From Planctomycetota bacterium (lineage in GTDB: Bacteria > Planctomycetota > Planctomycetia > Isosphaerales > Isosphaeraceae): a stretch of 10,823 bases of DNA. The stretch spans positions 1-10,823 of the forward strand of contig JAJYCH010000082.1 of NCBI GenBank assembly GCA_021778575.1, in the 5' to 3' direction. A model generated the notes under the pieces. That model saw only the letters and a program-made list of their open reading frames with translations, did no database searches and was not told where the DNA came from. Position 1 is the stretch's first letter. Every line of letters starts with the position of its first letter. Positions 1-6,824 of this stretch are shown here, piece after piece. The translations under genes and the position numbers were made by a program.

Positions 1-22
1 CTCCCTCCCGTCCGCAAATCTT

Positions 23-68
23 CTCCGACACGGTGTCGTTGGCGTCAATCTACGACATCGTGTCGGAG
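23..68. repeat. Long inverted repeat made of two 13-bp palindromes, upstream of the methyltransferase
   Basis: Two 17-nt arms (23-39 and 52-68) are reverse complements apart from one G-T pair, around a 12-nt spacer. Each arm is itself a near-palindrome: cgacacggtgtcg at 26-38 and cgacatcgtgtcg at 53-65, centres 27 bp apart. No T-run follows on the plus strand, so it is not a standard intrinsic terminator for a gene entering from the left. It could be a pair of operators for a dimeric repressor controlling the methyltransferase, or a long hairpin at the end of an upstream transcript. The structure is certain; the role is inferred. Confidence 0.6.
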
Positions 69-110
69 CCCGTCAAGGGATCAGCAAAAAGAATTTCGCG
101 GTTCACCATG

Positions 111-116
111 TATAAT
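111..116 (+). promoter_or_regulatory. Candidate -10 box (TATAAT) for the methyltransferase gene
   Basis: A perfect TATAAT hexamer lies 46 nt before the methyltransferase ATG and would place the transcript start near 122-124. No convincing -35 hexamer is present at 16-18 bp; the bases there are A-rich. A promoter here would need an activator or would be weak. The double palindrome at 23-68 ends about 42 bp upstream, a plausible position for a regulator. Confidence 0.45.
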
Positions 117-162
117 AGATGAACGAGACGCCGCCATCAGAGAAACACCCTAGGATGATCCG

Positions 163-1056
163 ATGAAGAATCACCAATCTGGCAAGGTGGCCAATGGCCT
201 CATCCTGGGAGACTGCGTCGAGCAACTTCGGAGCGTGGCGGACGGGACGGTCGACCTGGCGTTCGCCGATCCGCCATTCAACATTGGCTACAAATACGAC
301 ATTTATGACGATAAGCGAGAGGCTGACGCTTATCTGGACTGGACGCGAACCTGGACGCGTGAGGTCGCGCGAGTGCTCAAGCCCGACGGATCGTTCTGGC
401 TGGCCATCGGCGACGAATTCGCCGCCGAGCTGAAGATGATCGTCCATCGGGAACTTGGCCTGTCACCCCGAAGCTGGGTGATCTGGTATTACACGTTCGG
501 GGTGAACTGCAAGTATAAATTCAGTCGGAGCCATGCGCACTTACTTTATTTCGTGAAAGATCCCACGACCTTCACCTTCAATCTCGACGCGGTCCGGGTT
601 CCTTCGGCCCGCCAGCTCATCTACGCCGACCTTCGAGCCAATCCCAAAGGGCGGCTTCCCGACGATACGTGGATCTTACGTCCGCAGGATGTTCCCGAGG
701 GCTTCGCGGCCGAAGGGGATACCTGGTACGTTCCGCGGGTCTGCGGGACGTTCAAGGAACGCGCCGGCTGGCACGGTTGCCAGATGCCCGAACAGCTTCT
801 CGGGCGGATCGTCCGGGCCTGCTCGAACCCCGGCGACCTGGTGCTCGACCCGTTCGCCGGTAGCGGCACGACGTTGACCGTCGCCAAGAAGTTGGAGCGG
901 CGCTACCTCGGCTTCGAGATCTCGCCCGACTACGCCGATCGGGCGCGAGTCCGGCTCGAAGCGGCTCAGCCCGGCCAACCGCTCGAAGGTTCGGACGATC
1001 CGCACGTCACCGTCAAGCGGACGAGGAAGCAAAAAGCCTCGCCCACGGCGGGTTAA
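163..1056 (+). CDS. Site-specific DNA methyltransferase, beta class (probably adenine-N6)
   Basis: This 297-residue protein transfers a methyl group from S-adenosylmethionine to a base in a specific DNA site. The catalytic motif IV is ADPPFNIGY (residues 35-43), typical of amino-methyltransferases. The SAM-binding motif [10 protein letters not shown] (229-237), follows it. The order IV-target region-I defines the beta class, as in CcrM and HinfI methylases. The segment at about 100-205 between the motifs should hold the target-recognition part. The C-terminus ends in a basic tail (VKRTRKQK) and lacks the extra C-terminal domain of CcrM. AGGA at 152-155, 7 nt before the ATG, supports this start. 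No restriction endonuclease or specificity subunit is adjacent, so it looks like an orphan regulatory methylase, although a partner could lie left of base 1. The recognition site cannot be read from the sequence. Confidence 0.93.
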   Translation: MKNHQSGKVANGLILGDCVEQLRSVADGTVDLAFADPPFNIGYKYDIYDDKREADAYLDWTRTWTREVARVLKPDGSFWLAIGDEFAAELKMIVHRELGLSPRSWVIWYYTFGVNCKYKFSRSHAHLLYFVKDPTTFTFNLDAVRVPSARQLIYADLRANPKGRLPDDTWILRPQDVPEGFAAEGDTWYVPRVCGTFKERAGWHGCQMPEQLLGRIVRACSNPGDLVLDPFAGSGTTLTVAKKLERRYLGFEISPDYADRARVRLEAAQPGQPLEGSDDPHVTVKRTRKQKASPTAG

Positions 1057-1064
1057 GCGAGGCT
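1031..1064 (-). terminator. Intrinsic terminator for the minus-strand operon, inside the methyltransferase 3' end
   Basis: Arms 1035-1042 (agcctcgc) and 1057-1064 (gcgaggct) pair perfectly over 8 bp around a 14-nt loop. The loop contains a further small ccc/ggg pairing. Read on the minus strand, the stem is followed by a T-run (1035-1031, the first T being in the stem). This is the layout of a Rho-independent terminator for the gene ending at 1063. On the plus strand there is no T-run, so any termination of the methyltransferase transcript here would be weaker. Confidence 0.7.
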
Positions 1065-1491
1065 ACCGATCGAAGAGTTCCGGCAAGGCGTCGGACTCTT
1101 CGACCGTCCGGGAAACCTGGACCCAGCGGTCGCCCTTGCCCTCGGCGGCGTAGTTCATCACGCATATCGGCCCGACGAAGTTCAGCTCGAATCGGTCGCC
1201 CTTGATCTGTTGGCCGGGCACGTAGGAATTGAAATCGAGCCGCCAGCCGGTTTCGTGAGCTTGCAACCATCGAGTGATGGCTTGCTCATCCTTCGATCCC
1301 TGGGCGACCACGCGGTCTGTCACGACCTTGACGTCCGGGCGGTTCTCGGCGGGATTTCGCGGTGATCGGTTCTCGATTCGATAGGGTGGATTCAACGTGT
1401 CAAGATTGACGCTCCGCCGGGTCGCGAGACAACCCGGACCCGGCAGCGAGCCAATCAGCAGCAGGCCCAGCAAGGGCCACCGGACACGCAT
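1063..1491 (-). CDS. Small putative lipoprotein, unknown function
   Basis: The product has 142 residues and no family I recognise. The N-terminus (MRVRW followed by an LLGLLLIG core) looks like a signal peptide, and Cys21 follows LPGPG. This would be a lax lipobox, since position -3 is Gly rather than Leu. The mature part is hydrophilic, with a Pro/Asn/Arg-rich stretch (about 33-52) and then a mixed region whose alternating pattern (WRLDFNSYVPG, FELNFVG) suggests a small beta-rich domain. The ATG at 1491 overlaps the stop of the upstream gene as TGATG, so translation is probably coupled; a TTG one codon earlier is a less likely start. No Shine-Dalgarno is visible, which fits coupling. The stop codon overlaps the terminator stem that lies in the convergent methyltransferase gene. 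Confidence 0.72.
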   Translation of the reverse strand: MRVRWPLLGLLLIGSLPGPGCLATRRSVNLDTLNPPYRIENRSPRNPAENRPDVKVVTDRVVAQGSKDEQAITRWLQAHETGWRLDFNSYVPGQQIKGDRFELNFVGPICVMNYAAEGKGDRWVQVSRTVEESDALPELFDR

Positions 1492-1874
1492 CAATTCGTG
1501 CCGGCGAATCGTGAAAGTCGGCGAGCATGTTCACGTTTATGCTCGCGGAAAATGGCCAGGGCTTCGTCGAAACCGCCGGCGGCCCAGAGGGCCTCGATGG
1601 TCTGGTGGAAATTCAAACCGACGCGGTTGGCCTTGCGTTTGGTTCGCTGAAGAAGCTGGACCGATGCGCCGTTGTCGAGACCTCGGTCGTTCTCGCGTGA
1701 GCGGAGTGCGACGGCCTCGGCTATCATCCGGCGACGGGCGAGACGACGAGCTTCGGCGGCCAGCTCGAACCTTCGGCGAGCGCCGGCCTGATCGGACGTG
1801 GAGAACGACGGGTCACCCGCGTGCGAGATTCGCGGACCAGCGGGTCGAGAAATGATCGCGACGTTGGGGAGCAT
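1491..1874 (-). CDS. Arg-rich protein of unknown function
   Basis: The product has 127 residues and is not recognised. It has no signal peptide or membrane segment. From about residue 30 it is rich in Arg, Ala and Glu, with likely long helices at 31-62 (ARRRFELAAEARRLARRR) and 88-121. The segment HQTIEALWAAGGFDEALAIFREH resembles a single TPR-like helix pair, but one repeat is not enough to assign a family. AGGA at 1886-1883 on the minus strand, 8 nt before the ATG at 1874, supports the start. The gene is the first of a two-gene unit; its TGA overlaps the ATG of the lipoprotein gene. A cytoplasmic partner of the lipoprotein is possible but unproven. Confidence 0.7.
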   Translation of the reverse strand: MLPNVAIISRPAGPRISHAGDPSFSTSDQAGARRRFELAAEARRLARRRMIAEAVALRSRENDRGLDNGASVQLLQRTKRKANRVGLNFHQTIEALWAAGGFDEALAIFREHKREHARRLSRFAGTN

Positions 1875-1970
1875 AAAACCTGTCCTTTCGCGTCGGATGA
1901 GAAGAGAGAGATAGAAGTCAAGTCTGATGGGATCAGCCTTTCGAGGATGATTTGACTCGACTTCGTGTCG

Positions 1971-1998
1971 ATTATGCAGTCCTCATGCCGCGCGTCTA
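1971..1998 (-). promoter_or_regulatory. Weak candidate promoter for the 1491-1874 gene
   Basis: On the minus strand CATAAT (1976-1971) is five of six bases of the -10 consensus. TAGACG (1998-1993) shares four bases with the -35 consensus at a 16-bp spacing. Transcription would start near 1964 and give a leader of about 90 nt. A 5-bp dyad overlaps the start point. This is a match by eye only. Confidence 0.25.
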
Positions 1999-2076
1999 CC
2001 AAAATCTTGCGATCAGAGATTTTTTATCGACCATCGAACCGGTTTTCGCCGAATCATCGCGAAAGTCGCGAGGGGC

Positions 2077-2097
2077 TCCGAGAAAATATTTCTCGGA
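2077..2097. promoter_or_regulatory. Operator-like 9-bp dyad with AT-rich centre
   Basis: Left arm tccgagaaa (2077-2085) and right arm tttctcgga (2089-2097) are perfect reverse complements around a 3-nt centre (ata). There is no T-run after it on either strand, so a terminator is unlikely. It sits about 100 bp upstream of the candidate promoter for the minus-strand pair and 141 bp past the glycosyltransferase stop. That position and the symmetric form suit a binding site for a dimeric regulator. The role is inferred. Confidence 0.4.
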
Positions 2098-2237
2098 CGT
2101 TCACGTCTCGAATCTTCCGCGCGATGGTTCCGTGGTCGTTCTGGCAGCTTTTACAGGGAAAAACGCCAATCGAGCGGCCCCCTGGAACAATCGAAATCCG
2201 GGACTGATCGGCGACAGGAATTCACGACCCAGGCCCA

Positions 2238-3677
2238 TCAAATTTCCCAGTGCGCAACGCCCGCCTCGTTGGTCGAGACCGATTCCCGAGGGTCGACCGC
2301 CGTCGTCCGATGCGGCGCGGGGATCGAGGTCCGGGCCGACGTGTTCGCCTGACCCGCAGACCCAAAAATCCACCGTCCCAATATCTGGATGGGCGATTCG
2401 GCACCGGGCTCGGACCCCAGCCGCCAGCCCAGGGCGACCAGCAAGACCACGGCGGCGAAGAACGAGTTCCCATAGCCCGCGGCTGTCCGCGACTCGACCA
2501 GCGAAAGACTCAGCAACCCGATCGAACCGACCACGGAGCCGAGCATCACCCGTCGAACCGCCGACCGACCCGGAGCTTCGTAACCCAGGTGGAGCGCCAG
2601 CGTCAACGGATAGAGCAACCAGACATAAAAGTAGTTGAATGAAAGAGGCGAGAACATCAAAATCAACAGAACCAGGAGCGCGTATTCGAGACTCGACGTG
2701 ATCCGATTCCGGTTGGCCTTGCGGGGCATCAGGCCGATGTACAGCAATCCCAGCACCAGTGCCGAGGCCAGAATGATCTTGTTGACGGTCGCGAAGTCGA
2801 GCGAGAGCACGTTGACCCGCCAGCCGTCGTGAGCCTCGCCATCGGCTGGAATCGCTCGAAGCAAGCGGTTGGCCAGCGCCATGATCGACTGATTCTTGTG
2901 CCCGAACCCGCGTTCGGGGCGCTGGGCGATGCTTCCCGAATCGTAGCGGAGCACCATCCCTTGCGTCCAGGTCCCGACATCTTCAAAGGCCCCTTGCACG
3001 CCTCGGAACGGCATCGGCAGCGCGATCATTGCCAGGGTCAGCGCCACGAGCATCGCCGCCGTCGCTTTCCAGAACCGGCGATAAACAAGATAAGCGATCG
3101 CCATGAACGGGAACGCCTTGACCGCTGCCGCCAGAGCGACCAGGCTTCCGGCCAGGTGAAACCGGCGGGCGTTCAGGCACGCGAAGGCACCGAGCATGCA
3201 CGCCAGAAGACCCAGGTTCGGCTGACCAAGCAAGTACGTATCGTGGATATAAGCGACGACCGCCAGCGATGGCACGAGATAGAGAGTCAGCCGTTGCCAG
3301 CGCCATTTTCCGGTTGCCAGGTAGACCGAGAGCACGATCGCCACGACCCACGATAGCGAGTTCAAGACGACCAGCAGGAGGACGAACGCCCTCGGGCCAA
3401 GCTGGCTGGCAAGCGCCAGCATGGCGGCGGCCGAGGGGGGATACATGAACGGGAAGACCCGGCCATCCTTCGGATAGATCTCGGTCCCTTGCGAGACCGC
3501 GCGCCCGACGTAATACCAGAGCGTGTAGTCCTTGTTACCTCGGTTCAACGAGTCGTTCAGCAGCGGGGCGACCGAGAACCCGAGGATCGTCGCCGCCAGG
3601 CCGAACAGGAGCCAGGTCCGGCGGATCTGGATACGGGTTGTGGTTGGGGCCGGGTCACCGACTTCGGGGTTCAGCAT
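2238..3677 (-). CDS. GT87-family (DUF2029) membrane glycosyltransferase, mannosyltransferase-like
   Basis: This 479-residue polytopic membrane protein probably transfers a sugar, usually mannose from polyprenyl-phosphate-mannose, to a lipid or glycan on the outer face of the membrane. About ten hydrophobic segments are visible from residue 21 to 418. GT87 hallmarks are present: Asp50 in NKDYTLWYY in the first periplasmic loop, the position of the catalytic acid in this family; MYPPS (79-82); GQPNLG (151-156); KAFP (187-190); HKNQS (260-264); and SPLSFNYFYVW (343-353). The C-terminal 50 residues are hydrophilic and poorly conserved in style. AAGGAG at 3691-3686, 8 nt before the ATG at 3677, fixes the start; longer readings would cross the divergent promoter region. 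The gene is transcribed alone and away from the TPR gene. The acceptor is unknown. Confidence 0.85.
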   Translation of the reverse strand: MLNPEVGDPAPTTTRIQIRRTWLLFGLAATILGFSVAPLLNDSLNRGNKDYTLWYYVGRAVSQGTEIYPKDGRVFPFMYPPSAAAMLALASQLGPRAFVLLLVVLNSLSWVVAIVLSVYLATGKWRWQRLTLYLVPSLAVVAYIHDTYLLGQPNLGLLACMLGAFACLNARRFHLAGSLVALAAAVKAFPFMAIAYLVYRRFWKATAAMLVALTLAMIALPMPFRGVQGAFEDVGTWTQGMVLRYDSGSIAQRPERGFGHKNQSIMALANRLLRAIPADGEAHDGWRVNVLSLDFATVNKIILASALVLGLLYIGLMPRKANRNRITSSLEYALLVLLILMFSPLSFNYFYVWLLYPLTLALHLGYEAPGRSAVRRVMLGSVVGSIGLLSLSLVESRTAAGYGNSFFAAVVLLVALGWRLGSEPGAESPIQILGRWIFGSAGQANTSARTSIPAPHRTTAVDPRESVSTNEAGVAHWEI

Positions 3678-3814
3678 CGAGGAATCTCCTTCAAAGCGGC
3701 GGAGCGACAACCGGGCCAGCGACCTCGGAGCCCTTGCGTGGGGACTCCCAAAACCGTTACGACAGAGGGGATAATCGAAACCGAGCCAGCGCCCAAGTCC
3801 TTGCGGATCTCGCC
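3678..3814. promoter_or_regulatory. Divergent promoter region between glycosyltransferase and TPR genes
   Basis: These 137 bp separate two genes that start in opposite directions, so both promoters should lie here. GATAAT at 3770-3775 (plus) is a possible -10 box for the TPR gene, 39 nt before its ATG, but no -35 hexamer sits at the right distance. I could not pick a minus-strand promoter. The glycosyltransferase ribosome-binding site is at 3691-3686. Confidence 0.3.
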
Positions 3815-4999
3815 ATGCCTGCCCGCCGACCCCCCCGATCCTCGAACCGAACCGATGGCCGCAAGTCCGTGAAGATCCTCGCCCCGGGCTCTGTTCCGGC
3901 TCGACGAATCGTCGCGGTGATCGGCCTGACGGCCCTCGGGGTGGTGGTGGTGATCGGCGGGATTGTCTGGGAACGCGATCGCCCTCGGAGGCTCCTCGAC
4001 GCCGCCGAGGCCGCGACTCTGGCTCGAGACTGGCCAAGCGCCGCGACTCTCTGGAACCGGATCAATCAGACCCGAGCCGCGAACGCCCGGACGCTTCTGG
4101 CCGAAGCCAGCGCCGAACTGGCGATCGACCGAGGTGCCGACGCCGACCGGGCGCTCGAACGAGCCTCGACCGCCGACCCCGGTCGCGCCGAAGCCTGGCG
4201 AGCCCGGCTCGATCGGTTCCGAGTCCTCGACCAGCCGGTCGAAGCCTTGAAGCTCCTTCGGCGGGCCGAGACGAGCGTCGCCCCGGCCGAATTCCGGCCG
4301 ATCCTGGCGTCCGCGACGCTCGCCGCACTTGCCGAACTGCCCGACGACGAGGCTCGCGAACGGCTCGACCGCTGGATCAAGGCCGACCCCAACGACTTTG
4401 ACGCCCGGGTGGCCTGGCTCGACCGGGTCGCCGCCAACCCGCATCCCGGCGACCCCGACCGAGCCACGCGAATCCGCGAATTGACAGCGATCCTCGACCG
4501 AGACCCCAACCAGATCGCCGCCCGGGAGACCTTGCTGGTCGCCCTGGCCGACGCGGGCGAGCCCGAGAAAGGTCGAACGGTCCTTGCCGCCTGGCCCGAA
4601 GCCAGCCGGGACGCTCGCTACTTCCGGCTCCGGGCACGCTGGGATCTCGAATACGACCATCAGCCCGAGCAAGCGGTGGTCGCTTACACCGAGGCGCTGA
4701 ACGAGATCCCGCACGACTGGACGTCGCATTATGGCCTGGCCCGAGCGTATCGAGCCCTTGGTCGCGAGACCGAATCGCGAAACGAAGCCAATATCGTCGC
4801 TCGACTCCGCGAACGGCTCGCCCCGGCGACGCTCGCTCCTCGACTGACCGGCGACCTGGCGAAACTCGACGACCCGCGTTCGAGCCTCGACCTGGCCGCC
4901 CTCTGTCAGAGCGTCGGCCTGACCTGGCTCGCCGAATCCTGGGCGCGCGAAGCCCGCTTGCGCCCCTCGGCGCGAGGCCCTCTGCCGACCGATCGTTAA
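3815..4999 (+). CDS. Membrane-anchored TPR-like repeat protein
   Basis: The product has 394 residues. A basic N-terminus (about 1-31) precedes one membrane segment (about 32-52, LTALGVVVVIGGIVW), giving a type II topology with the rest outside the cytoplasm. The remainder is alpha-helical and rich in Ala, Leu, Arg and Glu, with several 34-residue-like helix pairs. Examples are DRALERASTADPGRAEAWRAR, the RWIKADPNDFDARVAWLDR stretch, and EALNEIPHDWTSHYGLARAYRALGR, which keep the usual TPR pattern of small residues and a proline at the end of helix B. TPR domains mediate protein-protein contacts. The ATG at 3815 has GGA 7 nt upstream; the in-frame ATG at 3638 would overlap the divergent glycosyltransferase coding region and is unlikely. 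A scaffold for the neighbouring glycosyltransferase is conceivable, but only the shared promoter region suggests it. Confidence 0.8.
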   Translation: MPARRPPRSSNRTDGRKSVKILAPGSVPARRIVAVIGLTALGVVVVIGGIVWERDRPRRLLDAAEAATLARDWPSAATLWNRINQTRAANARTLLAEASAELAIDRGADADRALERASTADPGRAEAWRARLDRFRVLDQPVEALKLLRRAETSVAPAEFRPILASATLAALAELPDDEARERLDRWIKADPNDFDARVAWLDRVAANPHPGDPDRATRIRELTAILDRDPNQIAARETLLVALADAGEPEKGRTVLAAWPEASRDARYFRLRARWDLEYDHQPEQAVVAYTEALNEIPHDWTSHYGLARAYRALGRETESRNEANIVARLRERLAPATLAPRLTGDLAKLDDPRSSLDLAALCQSVGLTWLAESWAREARLRPSARGPLPTDR

Positions 5000-5153
5000 G
5001 CTGGCCGCCTCCATGCGTCGCCCGCCCCGAACCGACTCGCCATCGTCGATGTCCTTCATCGCGAGGCGCGACAGACTAGCCCGAAACGCCAATGCCATCA
5101 AGGCCAGCGTCAAACCGAGCATTTTTTCGAGACCTTTCCCGGAACCCCCAACC

Positions 5154-5657
5154 ATGACCGACGACCTTCCCACCCTGTTCGCCTACGACCGCTGGGCCAG
5201 CACCCGGATGTTCGAAGCCTGCCGGAAAGTTCCGGTTGAGCGTTACGGCGAGGAAATCATTCCCGGCTGGGCGTCGCTCCGGTCAACGGTGGTCCACATC
5301 GTCGCCGCGACTGAACTGTGGTCGCGCCGGTTTCGGGAACTACCAACGACCGGCTTCATCCCCGAGTCCGAACTCCTGACAATCGAAGCCACCGCCAAGC
5401 TCTCCGAAGCCAATCACGACGCCTTCGATCAACTGGTCCGCAACCTCACCTCCGAACGCCTGGCCGCTCCCTTCACCTACAAGAATCTCAAAGGGGAAAC
5501 GGCAACCGCGCCGCTCTGGGCCGCCCTCCGCCACGTGGTCAACCACGCCTCTTATCACCGAGGGCAAGTCGCCTCAAAGCTCGCGAGGCTTGGCGTCGAA
5601 GCCCCGGTCACCGATTTCGTTTACTACGCGATCGAGCAAACGGTGCAGGCAGGTTGA
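5154..5657 (+). CDS. DinB-family metal-dependent protein
   Basis: The product is a 167-residue cytoplasmic protein, the usual length for the DinB/DUF664 four-helix bundle. Members bind a divalent metal through three histidines; some are thiol (bacillithiol or mycothiol) transferases or hydrolases and most are uncharacterised. His48 in VVHIVAATELW, and His131 and His135 in the NHASYHRGQ motif, form the expected H...HxxxH triad. The N-terminal FAYDRWAS motif is the typical first helix. GGAA at 5141-5144, 9 nt before the ATG at 5154, supports this start; upstream in-frame codons read as Pro/Arg-rich non-family sequence. It lies 154 bp after the TPR gene with no obvious link to it. This is not the DinB DNA polymerase, which shares only the name. 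The substrate is unknown. Confidence 0.88.
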   Translation: MTDDLPTLFAYDRWASTRMFEACRKVPVERYGEEIIPGWASLRSTVVHIVAATELWSRRFRELPTTGFIPESELLTIEATAKLSEANHDAFDQLVRNLTSERLAAPFTYKNLKGETATAPLWAALRHVVNHASYHRGQVASKLARLGVEAPVTDFVYYAIEQTVQAG

Positions 5658-5675
5658 CAACTCCAATCAAACGGA

Positions 5676-5705
5676 GTGAGGGCAAGAATCAGGTCTCGCC
5701 CTCAC
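5676..5705. terminator. Hairpin at a convergent gene junction, probably a shared terminator
   Basis: Arms gtgagggcaaga (5676-5687) and tctcgccctcac (5694-5705) enclose a 6-nt loop. In the minus-strand RNA all 12 positions pair, one as G-U; in the plus-strand RNA one A-C mismatch interrupts the stem. It lies 18 nt after the DinB stop and 36 nt after the minus-strand gene ending at 5742. T-runs are weak on both sides, so termination strength is uncertain. Confidence 0.55.
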
Positions 5706-5741
5706 ATCCCAAAATCGACGGGTGGTCGGATCACTGAACGC

Positions 5742-6824
5742 TCAAGGCCCGCCGACTGCGCCTTCGATTGGTTCGAGCGTCACGTCGTCGATCCAGACCT
5801 CTCCGACCTCGGCGTTGGCGATCCGAAATTCCAGTGCCAGGGTTGTCGCTTCGGATTCGGTTTTGAGCACTTTCTCGAACTTTGCCCAGCGGCCGGTGGT
5901 CTTCAAGGTGTGCTCAGAGCCGCCGTCGGAGAGCACTTTCCAGGCGTTCGGGCTCTCGCGGTACTGGATGACCCTGGCCTTGAATTCCCCCTCGGTCCCG
6001 GGGGCGACCCAGTACCAGAACTTCAGTCTCATCCGGCTTGAGTAACGCACCTTGCGCTCGGGGAACCGGAAATACGTGTTCCCCGGCACACCGGCTTCGA
6101 GCAGCAAGCTATCGGGGGCCGACATGAAGTGACGATTGTCTTTGTGATCCTCGGCGGGTTCGGGCCAGGTGTCCTTCGGTTGAGCCATGTATTGCTCGCG
6201 GTCGAGCGGCAAGGCGTCGCGAATGGTCTCGGCTCCGAGCCGAAGTTCGAGGTCGCGACGGCCGAGCAGGGGGTCGTAATCGCCGTAGAGGCAATGCTGG
6301 TGTTCCAGGCGAATCCGGACGCGGAGGAGTCCGCCGGGCTCGACCGTGACGGTCGTGAGCGGTTCGGGGTCGGCTCCTCGAACCGGAGCCGCCGGCTTGG
6401 CGGTATCGGCCCAGACCCGGATCATCGCCCGCTCTCGGCAGCGAAGCAGGTCATCGGGCGAGGGAATCACCTCGGCGATCGCCATTGATCCGGCCTTGCC
6501 GTCGATCAGCGTTTCGGACCGTCGAGGGTTGGCGTGGACGGCGACTCGCGAATTCGAGAGCCAGCCCTCGATCTTCGCGACGATCTCGGCCGGCGCGAGC
6601 ACCAGCGGATTCGACCGGTCATTTCTCAGGCAATAATCGACCTGCCAGTCCCCCTGGTCCTGCGCCAGGGCACGTTCGACGACCGTCAGGCGGCCGGCGA
6701 CGACAGGTTGAGCGGGGGCGCCCGCCAGCGCCAGGGCGGTGGCGGAAACCAGGACGACAATCGGGAGGAGGGCCACGGCAAGTGGCCGGGCGCGGAAACC
6801 TGCGCGCAAGTGTCGATGAGACAT
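5742..6824 (-). CDS. Secreted protein with C-terminal carbohydrate-binding-like domain
   Basis: The product has 360 residues. An Arg-rich start and hydrophobic core (about 14-36, LAVALLPIVVLVSATALALA) form a signal peptide, with a probable cut near AGA-PA. Residues 40-215 make a beta-rich region I do not recognise, containing two cysteines (Cys65 and Cys129) and a His/Cys pair in LEHQHC. Residues about 235-352 have the pattern of a galactose-binding or CBM4/9-like jelly roll: RMRLKFWYWV, then TTGRWAKFEKVL, ending in the characteristic VWIDDVTLE (343-351). Such domains bind glycans or act as structural modules on secreted proteins. GAGG ends 6 nt before the ATG at 6824 on the minus strand and fixes the start over an in-frame ATG 19 codons upstream. 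No catalytic domain is evident, so a non-enzymatic envelope role is likely. Confidence 0.75.
   Translation of the reverse strand: MSHRHLRAGFRARPLAVALLPIVVLVSATALALAGAPAQPVVAGRLTVVERALAQDQGDWQVDYCLRNDRSNPLVLAPAEIVAKIEGWLSNSRVAVHANPRRSETLIDGKAGSMAIAEVIPSPDDLLRCRERAMIRVWADTAKPAAPVRGADPEPLTTVTVEPGGLLRVRIRLEHQHCLYGDYDPLLGRRDLELRLGAETIRDALPLDREQYMAQPKDTWPEPAEDHKDNRHFMSAPDSLLLEAGVPGNTYFRFPERKVRYSSRMRLKFWYWVAPGTEGEFKARVIQYRESPNAWKVLSDGGSEHTLKTTGRWAKFEKVLKTESEATTLALEFRIANAEVGEVWIDDVTLEPIEGAVGGP

Larger units (their letters stand above)
1875..2237. other. Non-coding region between the glycosyltransferase and the two-gene minus-strand unit
   Basis: These 363 bp are visibly more AT-rich than the flanking genes and hold no convincing gene on either strand. 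They contain the upstream region of the 1491-1874 gene, including its Shine-Dalgarno. There is a possible -10 box (CATAAT, minus, 1976-1971), a 5-bp hairpin tcgac/gtcga at 1957-1971, and a strong AT-centred dyad at 2077-2097. A repeated TCGCGA hexamer (tcgcgaaagtcgcga) lies just beside that dyad. I found no clear intrinsic terminator after the glycosyltransferase stop at 2238. Confidence 0.6.

Noticed and set aside
1952..2638. Plus-strand open frame spanning the 1875-2237 gap and the glycosyltransferase 3' end
   Set aside because: More than half is antisense to a well-supported gene and reads as Pro/Arg/Ser-rich sequence. The remaining part has no motif or ribosome site.
2829..3356. Plus-strand open frame inside the glycosyltransferase
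   Set aside because: It is antisense to transmembrane segments with clear GT87 motifs; its His/Arg/Gln-rich product is typical of such shadows.
3671..5173. A 500-codon open frame on the minus strand opposite the TPR gene
   Set aside because: Its product is Gly/Arg/Val-rich without domains, a mirror effect of GC-rich codons. The plus-strand reading gives a membrane anchor and TPR-like helices.
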